Shown in pieces: positions 15,682 to 24,251 of a DNA stretch of 42,720 nt; within the stretch, counting starts at the first letter, position 1, and every line of letters starts with the position of its first letter. The notes under the pieces were generated by a model. The model was given only the letters and a program-made list of their open reading frames with translations, made no database searches and was not told the origin of the DNA. The DNA comes from Rugosimonospora africana. GTDB lineage: Bacteria > Actinomycetota > Actinomycetes > Mycobacteriales > Micromonosporaceae. Position numbers and translations under genes: made by a program. The stretch is from positions 1-42,720 of the forward strand of contig NZ_BONZ01000019.1 in the NCBI RefSeq assembly GCF_016862975.1, in the 5' to 3' direction.

Positions 15682-15815
15682 AGCTGTATCAACTCCGTGG
15701 GATTCAGATCGGACGAGCCGACGCCGCCACCCACCTGCTGGAGACGACGCCGTTCCGCGCAGATAGCTTAACGCTCGTTTGGGCGCCGGCGGGAGACCGG
15801 TCCGGTCACAGGGCC

Positions 15816-15821
15816 TACGCT
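15816..15821 (+). promoter_or_regulatory. -10 box of the exonuclease gene (leaderless)
   Basis: TACGCT, then 7 bases, then the GTG start at 15829. No ribosome-binding sequence fits in the gap. Confidence 0.45.
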
Positions 15822-15828
15822 GTACCGC

Positions 15829-16761
15829 GTGTCCCGTCCACTGCTGCTCATCGACGCCGCCAGCCTGTACTTCCGCGCCTACTTCGGCGTGCCGGAGTCC
15901 GCCGCCCGCGCGCCGGACGGAAGCCCGGTCAACGCCGTCCGCGGGTTCCTGGACATGCTCGCCACCCTGGTGCGCACCCGCCGGCCGGACCGGATGGTGT
16001 GCGCGCTGGATGAGAGCTGGCGCCCGGCCTGGCGGGTCGAGCTGATCCCGTCGTACAAGGCGCACCGGCTGTCCCCGTCCGGCGGCGAGGAGGTGCCCGA
16101 CGGCCTGGTCGGGCAGGTGCCGGTGATCCTCGACGTACTGGCCGCGCTGGGCATCCCGGCGGTGGGTGTGCCCGGGTACGAGGCTGACGACGTGGTGGGG
16201 ACGCTCGCCAGCCGGGAACCCGGGCCGGTCGAGGTGGCCTCCGGCGACCGTGACCTGTTCCAGTTGGTCGACGACGAGGTGCCGGTCCGGCTGCTGTACT
16301 GCGGCCGGGGCGTGGCCAAGCTGGAGGTGTTCGACGACGAGGCGGTACGGCGGCGCTACGGGGTGCCGGCCGCCGGGTACGCGGACTTCGCCGCCCTGCG
16401 CGGCGACCCCAGCGACGGGCTGCCCGGGGTACCCGGCGTCGGCGAGAAGACCGCGGCACGGCTGATCGACCGGTACGGCAGCCTGGCCGCCGTCCTGGCC
16501 GCGTTGGACGACCCGGCGGCCGGCTTCGCGGCGGGGCTGCGGACGAAGCTCTCCGCGGCGGCCGACTACCTGGCGGTGGCGCCCAAGGTCGTCGAGGTGG
16601 CCCGCGACGCCGCGGTGCCCGGCATCGACACCACGCTGCCCGGCGCGCCGGTCGACCCGGACGGGTTGATGGAGCTGGCGCAGCGGTGGAACCTCGCCGG
16701 CCCGATCCGCCGGCTGGTCGACGCGATCGCCGAGACGCCGGGGCAGGCGACCTCCGAGTAG
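15829..16761 (+). CDS. Stand-alone 5'-3' exonuclease
   Basis: Protein of 310 residues homologous to the N-terminal 5'-nuclease domain of DNA polymerase I, without the polymerase part. Metal-binding acidic clusters are visible: LLLIDAASLYFRAYF at the N-terminus, VCALDE near 60-65, GYEADDVVGTLAS near 116-128 and ASGDRDLFQLVDD. The helix-hairpin-helix is DGLPGVPGVGEKTAARLIDRYGS, split here as DGLPGVPGVGEKTAA and RLIDRYGS. Equivalent to mycobacterial Rv2090, which also lies next to helY. A role in removing RNA primers or flaps is likely. Translation starts at a GTG placed for a leaderless mRNA. Confidence 0.9.
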   Translation: MSRPLLLIDAASLYFRAYFGVPESAARAPDGSPVNAVRGFLDMLATLVRTRRPDRMVCALDESWRPAWRVELIPSYKAHRLSPSGGEEVPDGLVGQVPVILDVLAALGIPAVGVPGYEADDVVGTLASREPGPVEVASGDRDLFQLVDDEVPVRLLYCGRGVAKLEVFDDEAVRRRYGVPAAGYADFAALRGDPSDGLPGVPGVGEKTAARLIDRYGSLAAVLAALDDPAAGFAAGLRTKLSAAADYLAVAPKVVEVARDAAVPGIDTTLPGAPVDPDGLMELAQRWNLAGPIRRLVDAIAETPGQATSE

Positions 16762-16784
16762 CCGGATCCTCCGGACGGGCCCCT

Positions 16785-16875
16785 GGCGGACAGGCCAGGC
16801 GGACACACCTCGTGGACGCGCCGGGCGGACGGGGCGGGCGGACACGCCGGGCGCGGGCGGACACGCCGGGCGCCC
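16785..16875. repeat. Tandem repeats between convergent exonuclease and helY genes
   Basis: The 19-base unit GGGCGGACACGCCGGGCGC is duplicated exactly at 16836-16854 and 16855-16873. Degenerate GGCGGACA/GGACGCGCCGGGC units precede it from about 16785. The G+C-rich units can form hairpins and may serve as the terminator for both genes. Confidence 0.75.
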
Positions 16876-16912
16876 GGGAGCCGGCCCCGACGTGCCCGGC
16901 CGGCGCGACGCG

Positions 16913-19678
16913 TCAGATGTCGGCGGCCGGAACGGCGGCGCCCACCGTCGCGTACGCGAGCACGCCGCGGTTCACCGCCACGATCGCCTCACGGGCGCTG
17001 CGGCGTACCCGGGTGGACACCCCGGCCGCGTCGGACAGCTGGCCCAGCAGGTCCACCACCTGCCGGGCCCAGCGCACGAAGTCGCCGGCCGGCATGTCCC
17101 CGTCCAGGGTGTGCACGCTCCCGAGCACCTTGGACAGCGGCTCGCCCCGGGCCCACCGGTAGATCGGCCAGACGAAGCCGAAGTCCGGCTCCCGGGTCAG
17201 CTCCAGCCCGTGGGCCGCCTCGTCGGTCTCCAGCTCCGACCAGATCTCGACCGTGCGCTCGACCGCGTCGCCGACCGGCCCACGCGGTACCGACGCCCGC
17301 TCGTCGCCCTCGCGCCGGGCCTCGTACAGCAGCACGGAGACCGCCGCCGCCAACTCCGCCGCGGACAGCTCCTCCCACACCCCGCGGCGAAGGCACTCCG
17401 CCACCAGCAGGTCCGCCTCGGTCCAGACCCGGGCCAGCGTGCGGCCGGCATCCGTCACACCGAGCTTCCCGTCCGTCGAGGCCAGGTAGCCGCGCCGCTC
17501 CAGCAGCGCGCAGACCTGGTCGAAGGTGCGGGTCAGCGAACCGGTGCGGCCCGCCACCTTGTCCCGCAGCGACTGGGTGTCCCGGTCGAGCCGGTGCTTG
17601 CGCTCCGCCCAGCGGGCGTGCTCCTCCCGGTCCGGGCAGGCGTGGCACGGGTGGGCGCGCAGCTGGTGGCGCAGCCGCTCCAGCTCACGGTCCTCGCCGC
17701 CGCCCCGCCGGGCGCTGCGCCGGGCCACCCGGGCATCGACGCCGACCGCGCGCAGCGCCGCCGCCAGGTCACGCCGCTCGGCGGGTGAACGGTGGTTGAA
17801 GTGCTTCGGTACCCGTACCCGGGCCAGCGCCTCCACCGGCCCGGCGAACTCCCCGGCCGAGATGCGCCCGGCCCACCGGTCCTCGGTGAGCACCAGCGGG
17901 CGCGGCTCGTTGAACCCGCCGCTGCCCGGATCGAGAATCACCGCGAGCCCGGCCCGCCGCCCGGACGGCACCCGGATGACGTCACCGACACGTAGCTTCT
18001 CCAGCGACGTGATCGCGGCCGCCCGCCGCTGGTTGGCGTTCTGCCGGGCCTGCGCCCGCTCCCGGTCGCCGATGGCCACCCGGATGTCGAAGTACTCCGC
18101 GAAGTCCCCGCGGTCGCACTCCATCTCGGCGGCGTACGCCTGCGCGGTCTCGGTGTTCCGCTGCACCTGGCGGGCCAGGCCGACCACGGACCGGTCCGCC
18201 TGGAACTGCGCGAACGACGACTCCAGGAGCTCGCGGGCGCGGTCACCGCCGAGCGTCCCGACCAGGTTGACCGCCATGTTGTACGACGGCCGGAAGCTGG
18301 ACCGCAACGGGTAGGTACGCGTCGACGCCAGCCCGGCGACGTGCCGCGGATCGACCTCGGGTGCCCACACCACCACGGCGTGCCCCTCGATGTCGATGCC
18401 CCGGCGCCCGGCCCGGCCGGTCAGCTGCGTGTACTCCCCCGGCGTCAGGTCCACGTGCGCCTCGCCGTTGAACTTCACCAGCCGTTCCAGCACCACGCAC
18501 CGGGCCGGCATGTTGATGCCCAGGGCCAGCGTCTCGGTGGCGAACACCGCCTTGACCAGGCCGCGGACGAACAGTTCCTCGACGATCTCCTTGAACGCCG
18601 GCAGCATCCCCGCGTGGTGCGCGGCGAGGCCGCGCTCCAGGCCGTCGAGCCACTCCCAGTACCCGAGCACCTGAAGGTCCTCGGAGCTGATGTCGACGGT
18701 GCGCGCCTCGGCGACCGCCCGGATCTCCGCCCGTTCGTCCGGCGTCGTCAGCCGCAGCCCGGCCTGCAGGCACTGCTGCACCGCCGCGTCGCAGCCGGCC
18801 CGGCTGAAGATGAACAGGATCGCCGGCAGCAGTGCCTCGCGATCGAGCCGCTCCACCACGTCCGCGCGCAGCGGTCCCGGCCACCGGCGGCGCCCCGCCC
18901 GGCCGCGCCCCGGGTCGAAGTCCATCCGGCGGACCATCTCCCGGGTGTGCCGCAACAGCTCGGGGTGCACGTCGTGCTTCTGCGCCGCCTCGACGTCGTG
19001 GAACAGGTCGAACATCCGCCGCCCGACGAGCATGTGCTGCCACAGCGGTACCGGCCGGTGCTCGCTGACCACCGCCTCGGTCTGGCCGCGCACGGTGACC
19101 AGCCAGTCGGCGAACTCCTCCGCGTTGGACACGGTGGCCGACAGCGAGACCAGGGTCACCGACGGGGGCAGGTGGATGATCACCTCTTCCCAGACCGCGC
19201 CCCGGAACCGGTCGGCGAGGTAGTGCACCTCGTCCATCACCACGTACGACAGGCCGTTCAGGGCGGACGAGCCGGCGTAGAGCATGTTGCGCAGCACCTC
19301 GGTGGTCATCACCACCACCGGAGCGTCGCCGTTGATCGCGTTGTCGCCGGTGAGCAGGCCGACCTTCGCCGCCCCGTGCCGGGCCACCAGGTCGTGGTAC
19401 TTCTGGTTGGACAGCGCCTTGATCGGCGTGGTGTAGAAGCACTTGCGGCCCTGGACCAGAGCCAGGTGCACGGCGAACTCGCCGACCACCGTCTTGCCCG
19501 CCCCGGTCGGCGCGCACACCAGCACCCCGCTGCCCCGTTCCAGCGCCTCGCACGCGTCCCGCTGGAAGGGGTCCAGGCTGAAGCTGAGGCTTGCGGCGAA
19601 GTCGGCGAGCGCGGGGCTGCGCGACGTCTCGGCGGCCCGCCGGCGGGCCGCGGCGTACCGCTCGGCGGGGCTGGTCAT
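16913..19678 (-). CDS. helY: Ski2/Mtr4-like DEVH-box RNA helicase
   Basis: Protein of 921 residues. Superfamily 2 helicase motifs in order: Walker A APTGAGKT (55-62), TTPIKALSNQKY, motif II DEVH, SLSATVSN, FIFSRAGCD, ATETLALGINMPA and motif VI QLTGRAGRRGID. The C-terminal part contains the helical DSHCT-type region (SELETDEAAHGLELTREPDF to the end) found in Ski2/Mtr4. Mycobacterial HelY (Rv2092c) has the same length and location. A role in RNA turnover is inferred from the family. The ATG at 19678 lies 7 bases after TAGCCT, so the mRNA is probably leaderless. The gene is separated from dagK-tatC by an inserted HAD gene. Confidence 0.93.
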   Translation of the reverse strand: MTSPAERYAAARRRAAETSRSPALADFAASLSFSLDPFQRDACEALERGSGVLVCAPTGAGKTVVGEFAVHLALVQGRKCFYTTPIKALSNQKYHDLVARHGAAKVGLLTGDNAINGDAPVVVMTTEVLRNMLYAGSSALNGLSYVVMDEVHYLADRFRGAVWEEVIIHLPPSVTLVSLSATVSNAEEFADWLVTVRGQTEAVVSEHRPVPLWQHMLVGRRMFDLFHDVEAAQKHDVHPELLRHTREMVRRMDFDPGRGRAGRRRWPGPLRADVVERLDREALLPAILFIFSRAGCDAAVQQCLQAGLRLTTPDERAEIRAVAEARTVDISSEDLQVLGYWEWLDGLERGLAAHHAGMLPAFKEIVEELFVRGLVKAVFATETLALGINMPARCVVLERLVKFNGEAHVDLTPGEYTQLTGRAGRRGIDIEGHAVVVWAPEVDPRHVAGLASTRTYPLRSSFRPSYNMAVNLVGTLGGDRARELLESSFAQFQADRSVVGLARQVQRNTETAQAYAAEMECDRGDFAEYFDIRVAIGDRERAQARQNANQRRAAAITSLEKLRVGDVIRVPSGRRAGLAVILDPGSGGFNEPRPLVLTEDRWAGRISAGEFAGPVEALARVRVPKHFNHRSPAERRDLAAALRAVGVDARVARRSARRGGGEDRELERLRHQLRAHPCHACPDREEHARWAERKHRLDRDTQSLRDKVAGRTGSLTRTFDQVCALLERRGYLASTDGKLGVTDAGRTLARVWTEADLLVAECLRRGVWEELSAAELAAAVSVLLYEARREGDERASVPRGPVGDAVERTVEIWSELETDEAAHGLELTREPDFGFVWPIYRWARGEPLSKVLGSVHTLDGDMPAGDFVRWARQVVDLLGQLSDAAGVSTRVRRSAREAIVAVNRGVLAYATVGAAVPAADI

Positions 19679-19685
19679 ATCTCAA

Positions 19686-19691
19686 AGGCTA
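19686..19691 (-). promoter_or_regulatory. -10 box of helY (leaderless)
   Basis: TAGCCT on the minus strand with 7 bases before the ATG at 19678. Confidence 0.45.
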
Positions 19692-19823
19692 CCGTTCACC
19701 CGGGCCGGCGAGGGACGAGGCGTGGGTGCGATGGTCGTGACGCCATGAATGGGGCAGATGCCCCCCTTCCGGATGTTCGGCTCCGCTGGTCGGTCACCCT
19801 GCGGTGGCCGTTCGGCCCATCGG

Positions 19824-19829
19824 TATGGT
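19824..19829 (+). promoter_or_regulatory. -10 box of the HAD gene (leaderless)
   Basis: TATGGT, then 7 bases, then GTG at 19837. This spacing is what decides the start chosen for the HAD gene. Confidence 0.4.
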
Positions 19830-19836
19830 GCTCGAC

Positions 19837-20604
19837 GTGCCCGATCACGAAGAATCGCCCGCCGACCGTGATCATTTGACCCGGATCCCGCCCGGCGCCG
19901 AACCACCGTCCGCCATCCTCTTCGACTTCCACGGCACCCTGATGCAGGTCGAGGACTCGGTGAGCTGGGTCGTCGCGGCCGCGGCCGCCTGCGGTACCGA
20001 ACTGGACCGGATGCGCGCCACGGTACTGGCCGACCGGCTGGTCACCGCCGGGCGTGCCGGCGGCCCGCTGCCCCACCGGGTGCCGCCACACCTCGCCGAG
20101 GTGTGGGCCGAGCGGGACCTGTCCGGGTACGCGCACCGGGAGGCGTACACCGGGCTGGCCCGGACCGTGGACCCGGGCGTGGACGAGCTGGCCGACGACT
20201 TCTACGACGCCCTGTACGACCGCGTGCTGGTACCGGAGGGGTGGTTGGCGTACTCGGACACCGTCGACACGCTCAGGGCGCTGCACGGGGCCGGAGTGCC
20301 CGTCGCCGTGGTGAGCAACATCGGTTTCGACATCCGGCCGATCGTCACCGCGCACGGCTTCGGCGACCTGTTGGACGCGTACGTGCTGTCCTACGAGGTC
20401 GGGCGGTGCAAGCCGGACCGGGCGATCTTCGAGTACGCGTGCGCCGCCCTGGGGGTACCGCCGGAGAAGGCCCTCATGGTCGGCGACACCGCCGCCGACG
20501 CGGCGGCGATCCGGGCCGGCTGCCGGGCGTACGTGGTGCCGACCGGCGAGGCGGGTGCGGCCAACGGCCTGGGTGCCGTGCTGAGCCTGACCGGCCTGGC
20601 CTGA
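19837..20604 (+). CDS. HAD superfamily hydrolase
   Basis: Protein of 255 residues from GTG 19837. HAD motif I is FDFHGTLM, in which the usual second Asp of DxDGT is replaced by His (D-F-H-G-T); motif II is VVSNIG, motif III Lys is in GRCKPDRAIF, and motif IV is VGDTAADAAA. The cap is helical (subclass IA), as in phosphoglycolate or haloacid-dehalogenase-like enzymes. The substitution at the +2 position of motif I removes the general acid/base of most HAD phosphatases, so phosphatase activity may be altered. Earlier starts (19804, 19825, 19828) are possible. The gene faces dagK tail to tail. Confidence 0.83.
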   Translation: MPDHEESPADRDHLTRIPPGAEPPSAILFDFHGTLMQVEDSVSWVVAAAAACGTELDRMRATVLADRLVTAGRAGGPLPHRVPPHLAEVWAERDLSGYAHREAYTGLARTVDPGVDELADDFYDALYDRVLVPEGWLAYSDTVDTLRALHGAGVPVAVVSNIGFDIRPIVTAHGFGDLLDAYVLSYEVGRCKPDRAIFEYACAALGVPPEKALMVGDTAADAAAIRAGCRAYVVPTGEAGAANGLGAVLSLTGLA

Positions 20605-20665
20605 GCCCGGCGCTGGTCGGCCCCGGCGCGAGTCTGGTCTGAGCCTGGTACGGCCCGCGCCGTGC

Positions 20666-20687
20666 CCGAGCCGGCGCACCGGCTCGG
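20666..20687. terminator. Hairpin between convergent HAD and dagK-type genes
   Basis: Nine-bp perfect stem CCGAGCCGG/CCGGCTCGG with loop CGCA, about 60 bases after the HAD stop and 30 after the minus-strand lipid-kinase stop. It suits a shared terminator; no T-run. Confidence 0.5.
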
Positions 20688-20723
20688 CGATCGGGCGGTC
20701 AGGCGTCGATCGGGCGGTCAGGC
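20688..20723. repeat. 19-bp tandem duplication spanning the lipid-kinase stop codon
   Basis: CGATCGGGCGGTCAGGC at 20688-20704 and 20707-20723, 17 identical bases with a 19-base step. The right copy contains the minus-strand stop codon (TCA at 20718-20720), so the left copy carries a duplicate of it. Confidence 0.8.
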
Positions 20724-21629
20724 CAGCAGTGTCAGGGCGCCGGGCGCGCTGGTGACCGTCACCGGCAGCGGGAAGCTGCGCTCCCCGTCGACGTAGGACA
20801 CGATGCCCTCGGCACGCAGCTCCACGGTGGCGGCCCGGTACGTGGTGACCAACGGGTGCCCGACGTGGGTGCCCCGGTACACGTGCGGCTTGATACGGGC
20901 GAACGCGACCCGGCTCAGACGACCGCCCACCACCACGTCGAGCAGCCCGTCGGTCGGGTCGGCGGCCGGGACGATCCGCATCCCGCCGCCGTAGCAGGCG
21001 GTGTTGCCGACCGCGACCAGTACCGCGTCGAGGTGGTGTTCCACGCCGTCGAGGACCAGCGTGTACGGCCGGGGGCGCAGCCGCAGCAGCTCCGCCACGA
21101 TCGCCACGTCGTACCGCCGGGGCCCCTTGGGGAACCGCATCCGGTTGGCGCGCTCGTTGACGATCGCGTCGAAACCGGCGGCCAGCACCGCACCGAACCA
21201 GCGCACGTTGCCCTCGGCGTCGGTCATCCGGGCGAGGTCGACCTTGCGGATGCTCTCCTCCCGCAGCGCCCGGGCGATCGCCGCCGCGGCGGGCAGCGGC
21301 TCCCCCGGCAGGCCCAGCTCGACCACGAAGTCGTTGCCGGTGCCGGCCGGTATCGCGCCAAACGGCACCCCGGTCCCGGCGACCGCCTGCAGCCCCAGGT
21401 GGATGGTGCCGTCACCGCCGGCGGCGACCAGCGCGCCGGCGCCGGACGCGACGGCGGTGCGGCACGCGGCCAGCGCCTCGTCGGCCGAGGTGGCCGGGAG
21501 GACGGTGACCTCCCGGCCGGTGGACCGCAGCTGCTCCAGGACACCGGGCAGCGCGTCGCGGTGCCGCCCCCGGCCAGCGGTCGGGTTCAGCAGTACCGCG
21601 ACCGGCCCGGGGTCGCTACTGGGTCTCAC
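20718..21629 (-). CDS. Diacylglycerol/lipid kinase family protein
   Basis: Protein of 303 residues of the DagK/YegS catalytic family. It shows LLNPTAGRG near the start, the nucleotide loop GGDGTIHLGLQ, the PAGTGNDF motif and the C-terminal second domain ending in DGERSFPLPVTV. Members phosphorylate diacylglycerol, ceramide or other lipids at the inner membrane face. The GTG start at 21629 is only five bases beyond the tatC stop, so it is the third gene of a tatA-tatC-lipid kinase operon. The exact lipid substrate is not known; mycobacterial neighbours do not have this gene at the same place. Confidence 0.87.
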   Translation of the reverse strand: MRPSSDPGPVAVLLNPTAGRGRHRDALPGVLEQLRSTGREVTVLPATSADEALAACRTAVASGAGALVAAGGDGTIHLGLQAVAGTGVPFGAIPAGTGNDFVVELGLPGEPLPAAAAIARALREESIRKVDLARMTDAEGNVRWFGAVLAAGFDAIVNERANRMRFPKGPRRYDVAIVAELLRLRPRPYTLVLDGVEHHLDAVLVAVGNTACYGGGMRIVPAADPTDGLLDVVVGGRLSRVAFARIKPHVYRGTHVGHPLVTTYRAATVELRAEGIVSYVDGERSFPLPVTVTSAPGALTLLA

Positions 21630-21634
21630 CGCGA

Positions 21635-22573
21635 TCAGGTCGCGTCGTCGTCGTAGTGGCGGTCCAGCGGACGGGCCGGAGCCACCGGCTCGATCGCCGT
21701 GATCGGTTCGCCCGCCTCGACCGGGTCACCGGTGTCGTAGTTCAGCGGGGAGATCTCGTCGTCGCCGACGTCGCCGAACTCGGCCCGGTGCAGGCGGCCG
21801 CGCCGCTTGTCGTTGATGTACGCGAACAGCACCGCGCCGAAATACAGGGCGGTCAGGCCGAGCGCGAGCACCGTCATCGTGAACGGGTCGCCGGTCGGGA
21901 TCGCGATCGCGGAGAACGCGAAGAAGATCAGGATCGCCGGGCGCCACCAGCCGAGCAGCCGCTTCGCCGGGGCGATCCCGGCGATGTTGAACAGCATCAC
22001 GATGAGCGGGAACTCGAACGCGACACCGAACAGCAGCACCAGGTTCGTGACGAAGCCGATGTACTTCGACAGCTCGAACGTGAACGAGACGTGGGAGCCG
22101 CCGAAGTTCAGCAGGAAGTCCAGCGCCCTGGGCAGCATGATGTAGGCCAGCCAGGCACCCAACGCGAACAGCGGCGCGGCCAGGATGACGAACGCGTAGG
22201 CCCAGCGCCGCTCGTTGCGGTGCAGGCCCGGCGCGATGAACGCCCACAGCTGGTAGAGCCAGATCGGCGCTCCGATGATCAGGCCGATGATCAGTGCGAC
22301 CTTGACCTGCAGGGCCAGCGGGCCAGTGGGGTCGATCGCCAGGAATTCACCGCAGGTCTTGCCCGGCGGGGCGGTGGCGTCGCAGTAGGGCTTTTCCAGC
22401 AGGTCCAGGACCGGCTTGGAGAAGAACCAGCCCACGACCATGCCGGCGACGATGCCGAGCGCCGCCTTGAACAGGCGGCTGCGCAGCTCGCGCAGGTGGT
22501 CCAGCAGCGTCATCGAACCGTCAGCGGCGCGCTGGAACTGCGTCTTGCGCCGCCGACGTACCGGGAGAGCCAC
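21635..22573 (-). CDS. tatC: Sec-independent protein translocase TatC
   Basis: Protein of 312 residues with six membrane segments. It forms the twin-arginine signal-peptide receptor of the Tat export system together with TatA/TatB. Recognisable parts are the N-terminal MTLLDHLRELRSRLFKA, with the conserved Glu of the signal-peptide site, and the loop APGLHRNERRWA, then FGVAFEFPLIVMLF and FSAIAIPTGDPFTMTVLALG. The ~60-residue acidic C-terminal tail is an actinobacterial extension. GGAGGAG lies 7 bases before the GTG start. tatA is 23 bases upstream. Confidence 0.96.
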   Translation of the reverse strand: MALPVRRRRKTQFQRAADGSMTLLDHLRELRSRLFKAALGIVAGMVVGWFFSKPVLDLLEKPYCDATAPPGKTCGEFLAIDPTGPLALQVKVALIIGLIIGAPIWLYQLWAFIAPGLHRNERRWAYAFVILAAPLFALGAWLAYIMLPRALDFLLNFGGSHVSFTFELSKYIGFVTNLVLLFGVAFEFPLIVMLFNIAGIAPAKRLLGWWRPAILIFFAFSAIAIPTGDPFTMTVLALGLTALYFGAVLFAYINDKRRGRLHRAEFGDVGDDEISPLNYDTGDPVEAGEPITAIEPVAPARPLDRHYDDDAT

Positions 22574-22596
22574 GGGGAAGCTCCTCCTCGGAAGGG

Positions 22597-22848
22597 TCAG
22601 TTCTCGCGGACGCGCTCGACCGGGTCGACCACCGGCGTCGGCGAGGGCTGGCTGTCCAGCGGCTGGCGGCCCGACTGGGCCTCGGCCTTCGCGGCCACGT
22701 CGTCCTCGGCGAGACCCTTGGTCTCAGCCTTCAGGATCCGCATCGAACGACCCAGCGAACGTGCCGCGTCGGGCAGGCGCTTGGCGCCGAACAGCAGAAC
22801 CAGCACGACCACCAGAATGGCGATGTGCCACGGCCTGAGCGCACCCAT
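22597..22848 (-). CDS. tatA: Sec-independent protein translocase TatA
   Basis: Protein of 83 residues: one N-terminal membrane helix ([20 protein letters not shown], residues about 8-27) with the FGAKRLPD hinge, an amphipathic helix [15 protein letters not shown], and a charged, Pro-rich tail. TatA oligomers form the transport pore or membrane-weakening patch for folded proteins. I chose ATG 22848, seven bases after GAGGTGG, over a GTG five codons earlier. It is the first gene of tatA-tatC-lipid kinase. Confidence 0.94.
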   Translation of the reverse strand: MGALRPWHIAILVVVLVLLFGAKRLPDAARSLGRSMRILKAETKGLAEDDVAAKAEAQSGRQPLDSQPSPTPVVDPVERVREN

Positions 22849-22932
22849 GTGAAGCCACCTCACACTGTCTTGAAATTGACGTGCCCATCCTACGGTCTTC
22901 CCGGCCGAAAAGCCTTAGCCGGGCGGTTCGGA

Positions 22933-23190
22933 TCAGTCCTTGCCTTCCGGCGCGGACCCTCCGATCGCGGCGGCTCGCTGCCGAGTCGCCTCCGCACGTG
23001 CGCTGACCTCGACTAATCGGGCCTGGAGCGCGTCAGTCGCACCGCGAAGTTTCTGGGCGTCAACGGCGCGTTGTCGAACTTTCACCATAGCGCGCCTCAG
23101 TCCCGCGAGCCGCCGTAGCACCGGTAACACCACCAGTACCAGCAGAACCACGCCCAGTGCCACGAGCGCGGCCACTACCCACCAGACCAT
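22933..23190 (-). CDS. Small membrane-anchored coiled-coil protein
   Basis: Protein of 85 residues, not recognised as a named family. Residues 2-25 form one strongly hydrophobic helix (WWVVAALVALGVVLLVLVVL), followed by an Arg-rich helix (LRRLAGLRRAMVKVRQRA) and a helix with heptad-like Leu/Ala spacing to about residue 75. It should be anchored in the membrane with the coiled coil in the cytoplasm. It stands between pafC and tatA with its own possible promoter box (TAGGGT at 23199-23204). Small proteins of this shape are frequent next to tat genes in actinobacteria; a role in export is conjecture. Confidence 0.75.
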   Translation of the reverse strand: MVWWVVAALVALGVVLLVLVVLPVLRRLAGLRRAMVKVRQRAVDAQKLRGATDALQARLVEVSARAEATRQRAAAIGGSAPEGKD

Positions 23191-23198
23191 GGACGAAT

Positions 23199-23204
23199 AC
23201 CCTA
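23199..23204 (-). promoter_or_regulatory. -10 box of the small membrane protein gene
   Basis: TAGGGT on the minus strand, 8 bases before the ATG at 23190; no Shine-Dalgarno sequence in between. Confidence 0.35.
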
Positions 23205-23262
23205 GCTCGATCCGTCCCCGACCGTTGGACCGGCCCGCCCGGGGAACCGGCGGCGCCGGGTC

Positions 23263-24222
23263 CTAGTCCGGATCGGCGCCGTACGCGGCCAGGGCGGCGT
23301 GCGCCTCGCCGCGGACCGCCTCGGCCAGTTCCGCCGGGGCGACCACGGTCACCTCCGGGTCGAGCCCCAGCACCAGCCGGCGGGCCCAGCCCAGGTCGGC
23401 GGCGCGCAGGCTGACCAGCCAGTGTTCCGTCGACTCGGCGATGATCTCCTCGCACGGGTAGTACTCGGTGATCCACCGGCTGCCCCGGCCCACCCGCAGG
23501 GTGACCAGCGGCAGCTCCGGGGTCGGGGTGAAGACCGCCTCGCTCAGCTGGCTCGGCTGCGCCTGGGGCGGCGGCGCGGCCGGCTCGTCCAACTCGATCA
23601 GCCCGTCGATCCGGTCCACCCGGAACAGGCGTACCGCCTCGGCCCGCCGGCACCACGCCTCCAGGTACGCGCGCCCGGCGGCCACCAGTACCCGCATCGG
23701 GTCGACCACCCGCTCGGTGAGCACGTCCCGGCTGGCCGTGTAGTAGGTGATCCGCAGCGCCCGGTGGCGCTCGACCGCGCCCCGGATCGTGGCCAGTCGG
23801 TCGTCGTTGCCCGGCAGCCGCACCGCGACCGGCGCGTCGGCCAACTCCCCGGCACTCGACTCGATCTTGGCCAGCGCTCGTTCGATCGCGTCGCGCTGGC
23901 CCATCCCGGGCGTCTCGGCGAGCATCCGCAGCGCCACCACCAGCGCCAGCGCCTCGTCCGGAGTCAACTTCAGCGGCCGGTCGATGCCGGCGTCGTAGGT
24001 GATCGTCACCCGGTCGCCGTCGAACGCCATGTCGATCAGGTCGCCCGGCCCGTAGCCGGGCAGGCCGCACACCCAGAGCAGTTCCAGGTCCTCGCGCAGC
24101 TGCCGCTCGGTGACCCCCAGGTCGGCCGCCGCCTCGGCGACCCGGATCCCGGGCCGGGCGAGGAGGTACGGCACCAGGTTGAGCAGCCTGCCGAGCCGGT
24201 CCGCGGACGCCGCCGTCGCCAT
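23263..24222 (-). CDS. pafC: DNA-damage response activator PafC (WYL domain)
   Basis: Protein of 319 residues: an N-terminal winged helix (RLLNLVPYLLARPGIRVAEA, VTERQLREDLELLWVCGLPG), a central linker region, and a WYL-domain (ALRITYYTASRDVLTERVVD, YLEAWCRRAEAVRLFRVDRI) with a C-terminal WCX part (TLRVGRGSRWITEYYP). With PafB it forms the heterodimer that, in mycobacteria, activates RecA-independent DNA-damage genes together with the housekeeping sigma factor and senses single-stranded DNA. The ATG at 24222 lies inside the left copy of a 17-base duplication that separates it from the pafB stop by 16 bases. Confidence 0.93.
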   Translation of the reverse strand: MATAASADRLGRLLNLVPYLLARPGIRVAEAAADLGVTERQLREDLELLWVCGLPGYGPGDLIDMAFDGDRVTITYDAGIDRPLKLTPDEALALVVALRMLAETPGMGQRDAIERALAKIESSAGELADAPVAVRLPGNDDRLATIRGAVERHRALRITYYTASRDVLTERVVDPMRVLVAAGRAYLEAWCRRAEAVRLFRVDRIDGLIELDEPAAPPPQAQPSQLSEAVFTPTPELPLVTLRVGRGSRWITEYYPCEEIIAESTEHWLVSLRAADLGWARRLVLGLDPEVTVVAPAELAEAVRGEAHAALAAYGADPD

Positions 24223-24251
24223 CACGCCACCCCAGCCATCACGCCACCCCA
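24218..24251. repeat. 17-bp exact tandem duplication at the pafB/pafC junction
   Basis: GCCATCACGCCACCCCA occurs at 24218-24234 and 24235-24251. Each copy carries TGATG on the minus strand, a combined stop/start. pafB ends in the right copy, and pafC starts in the left copy. Confidence 0.9.
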
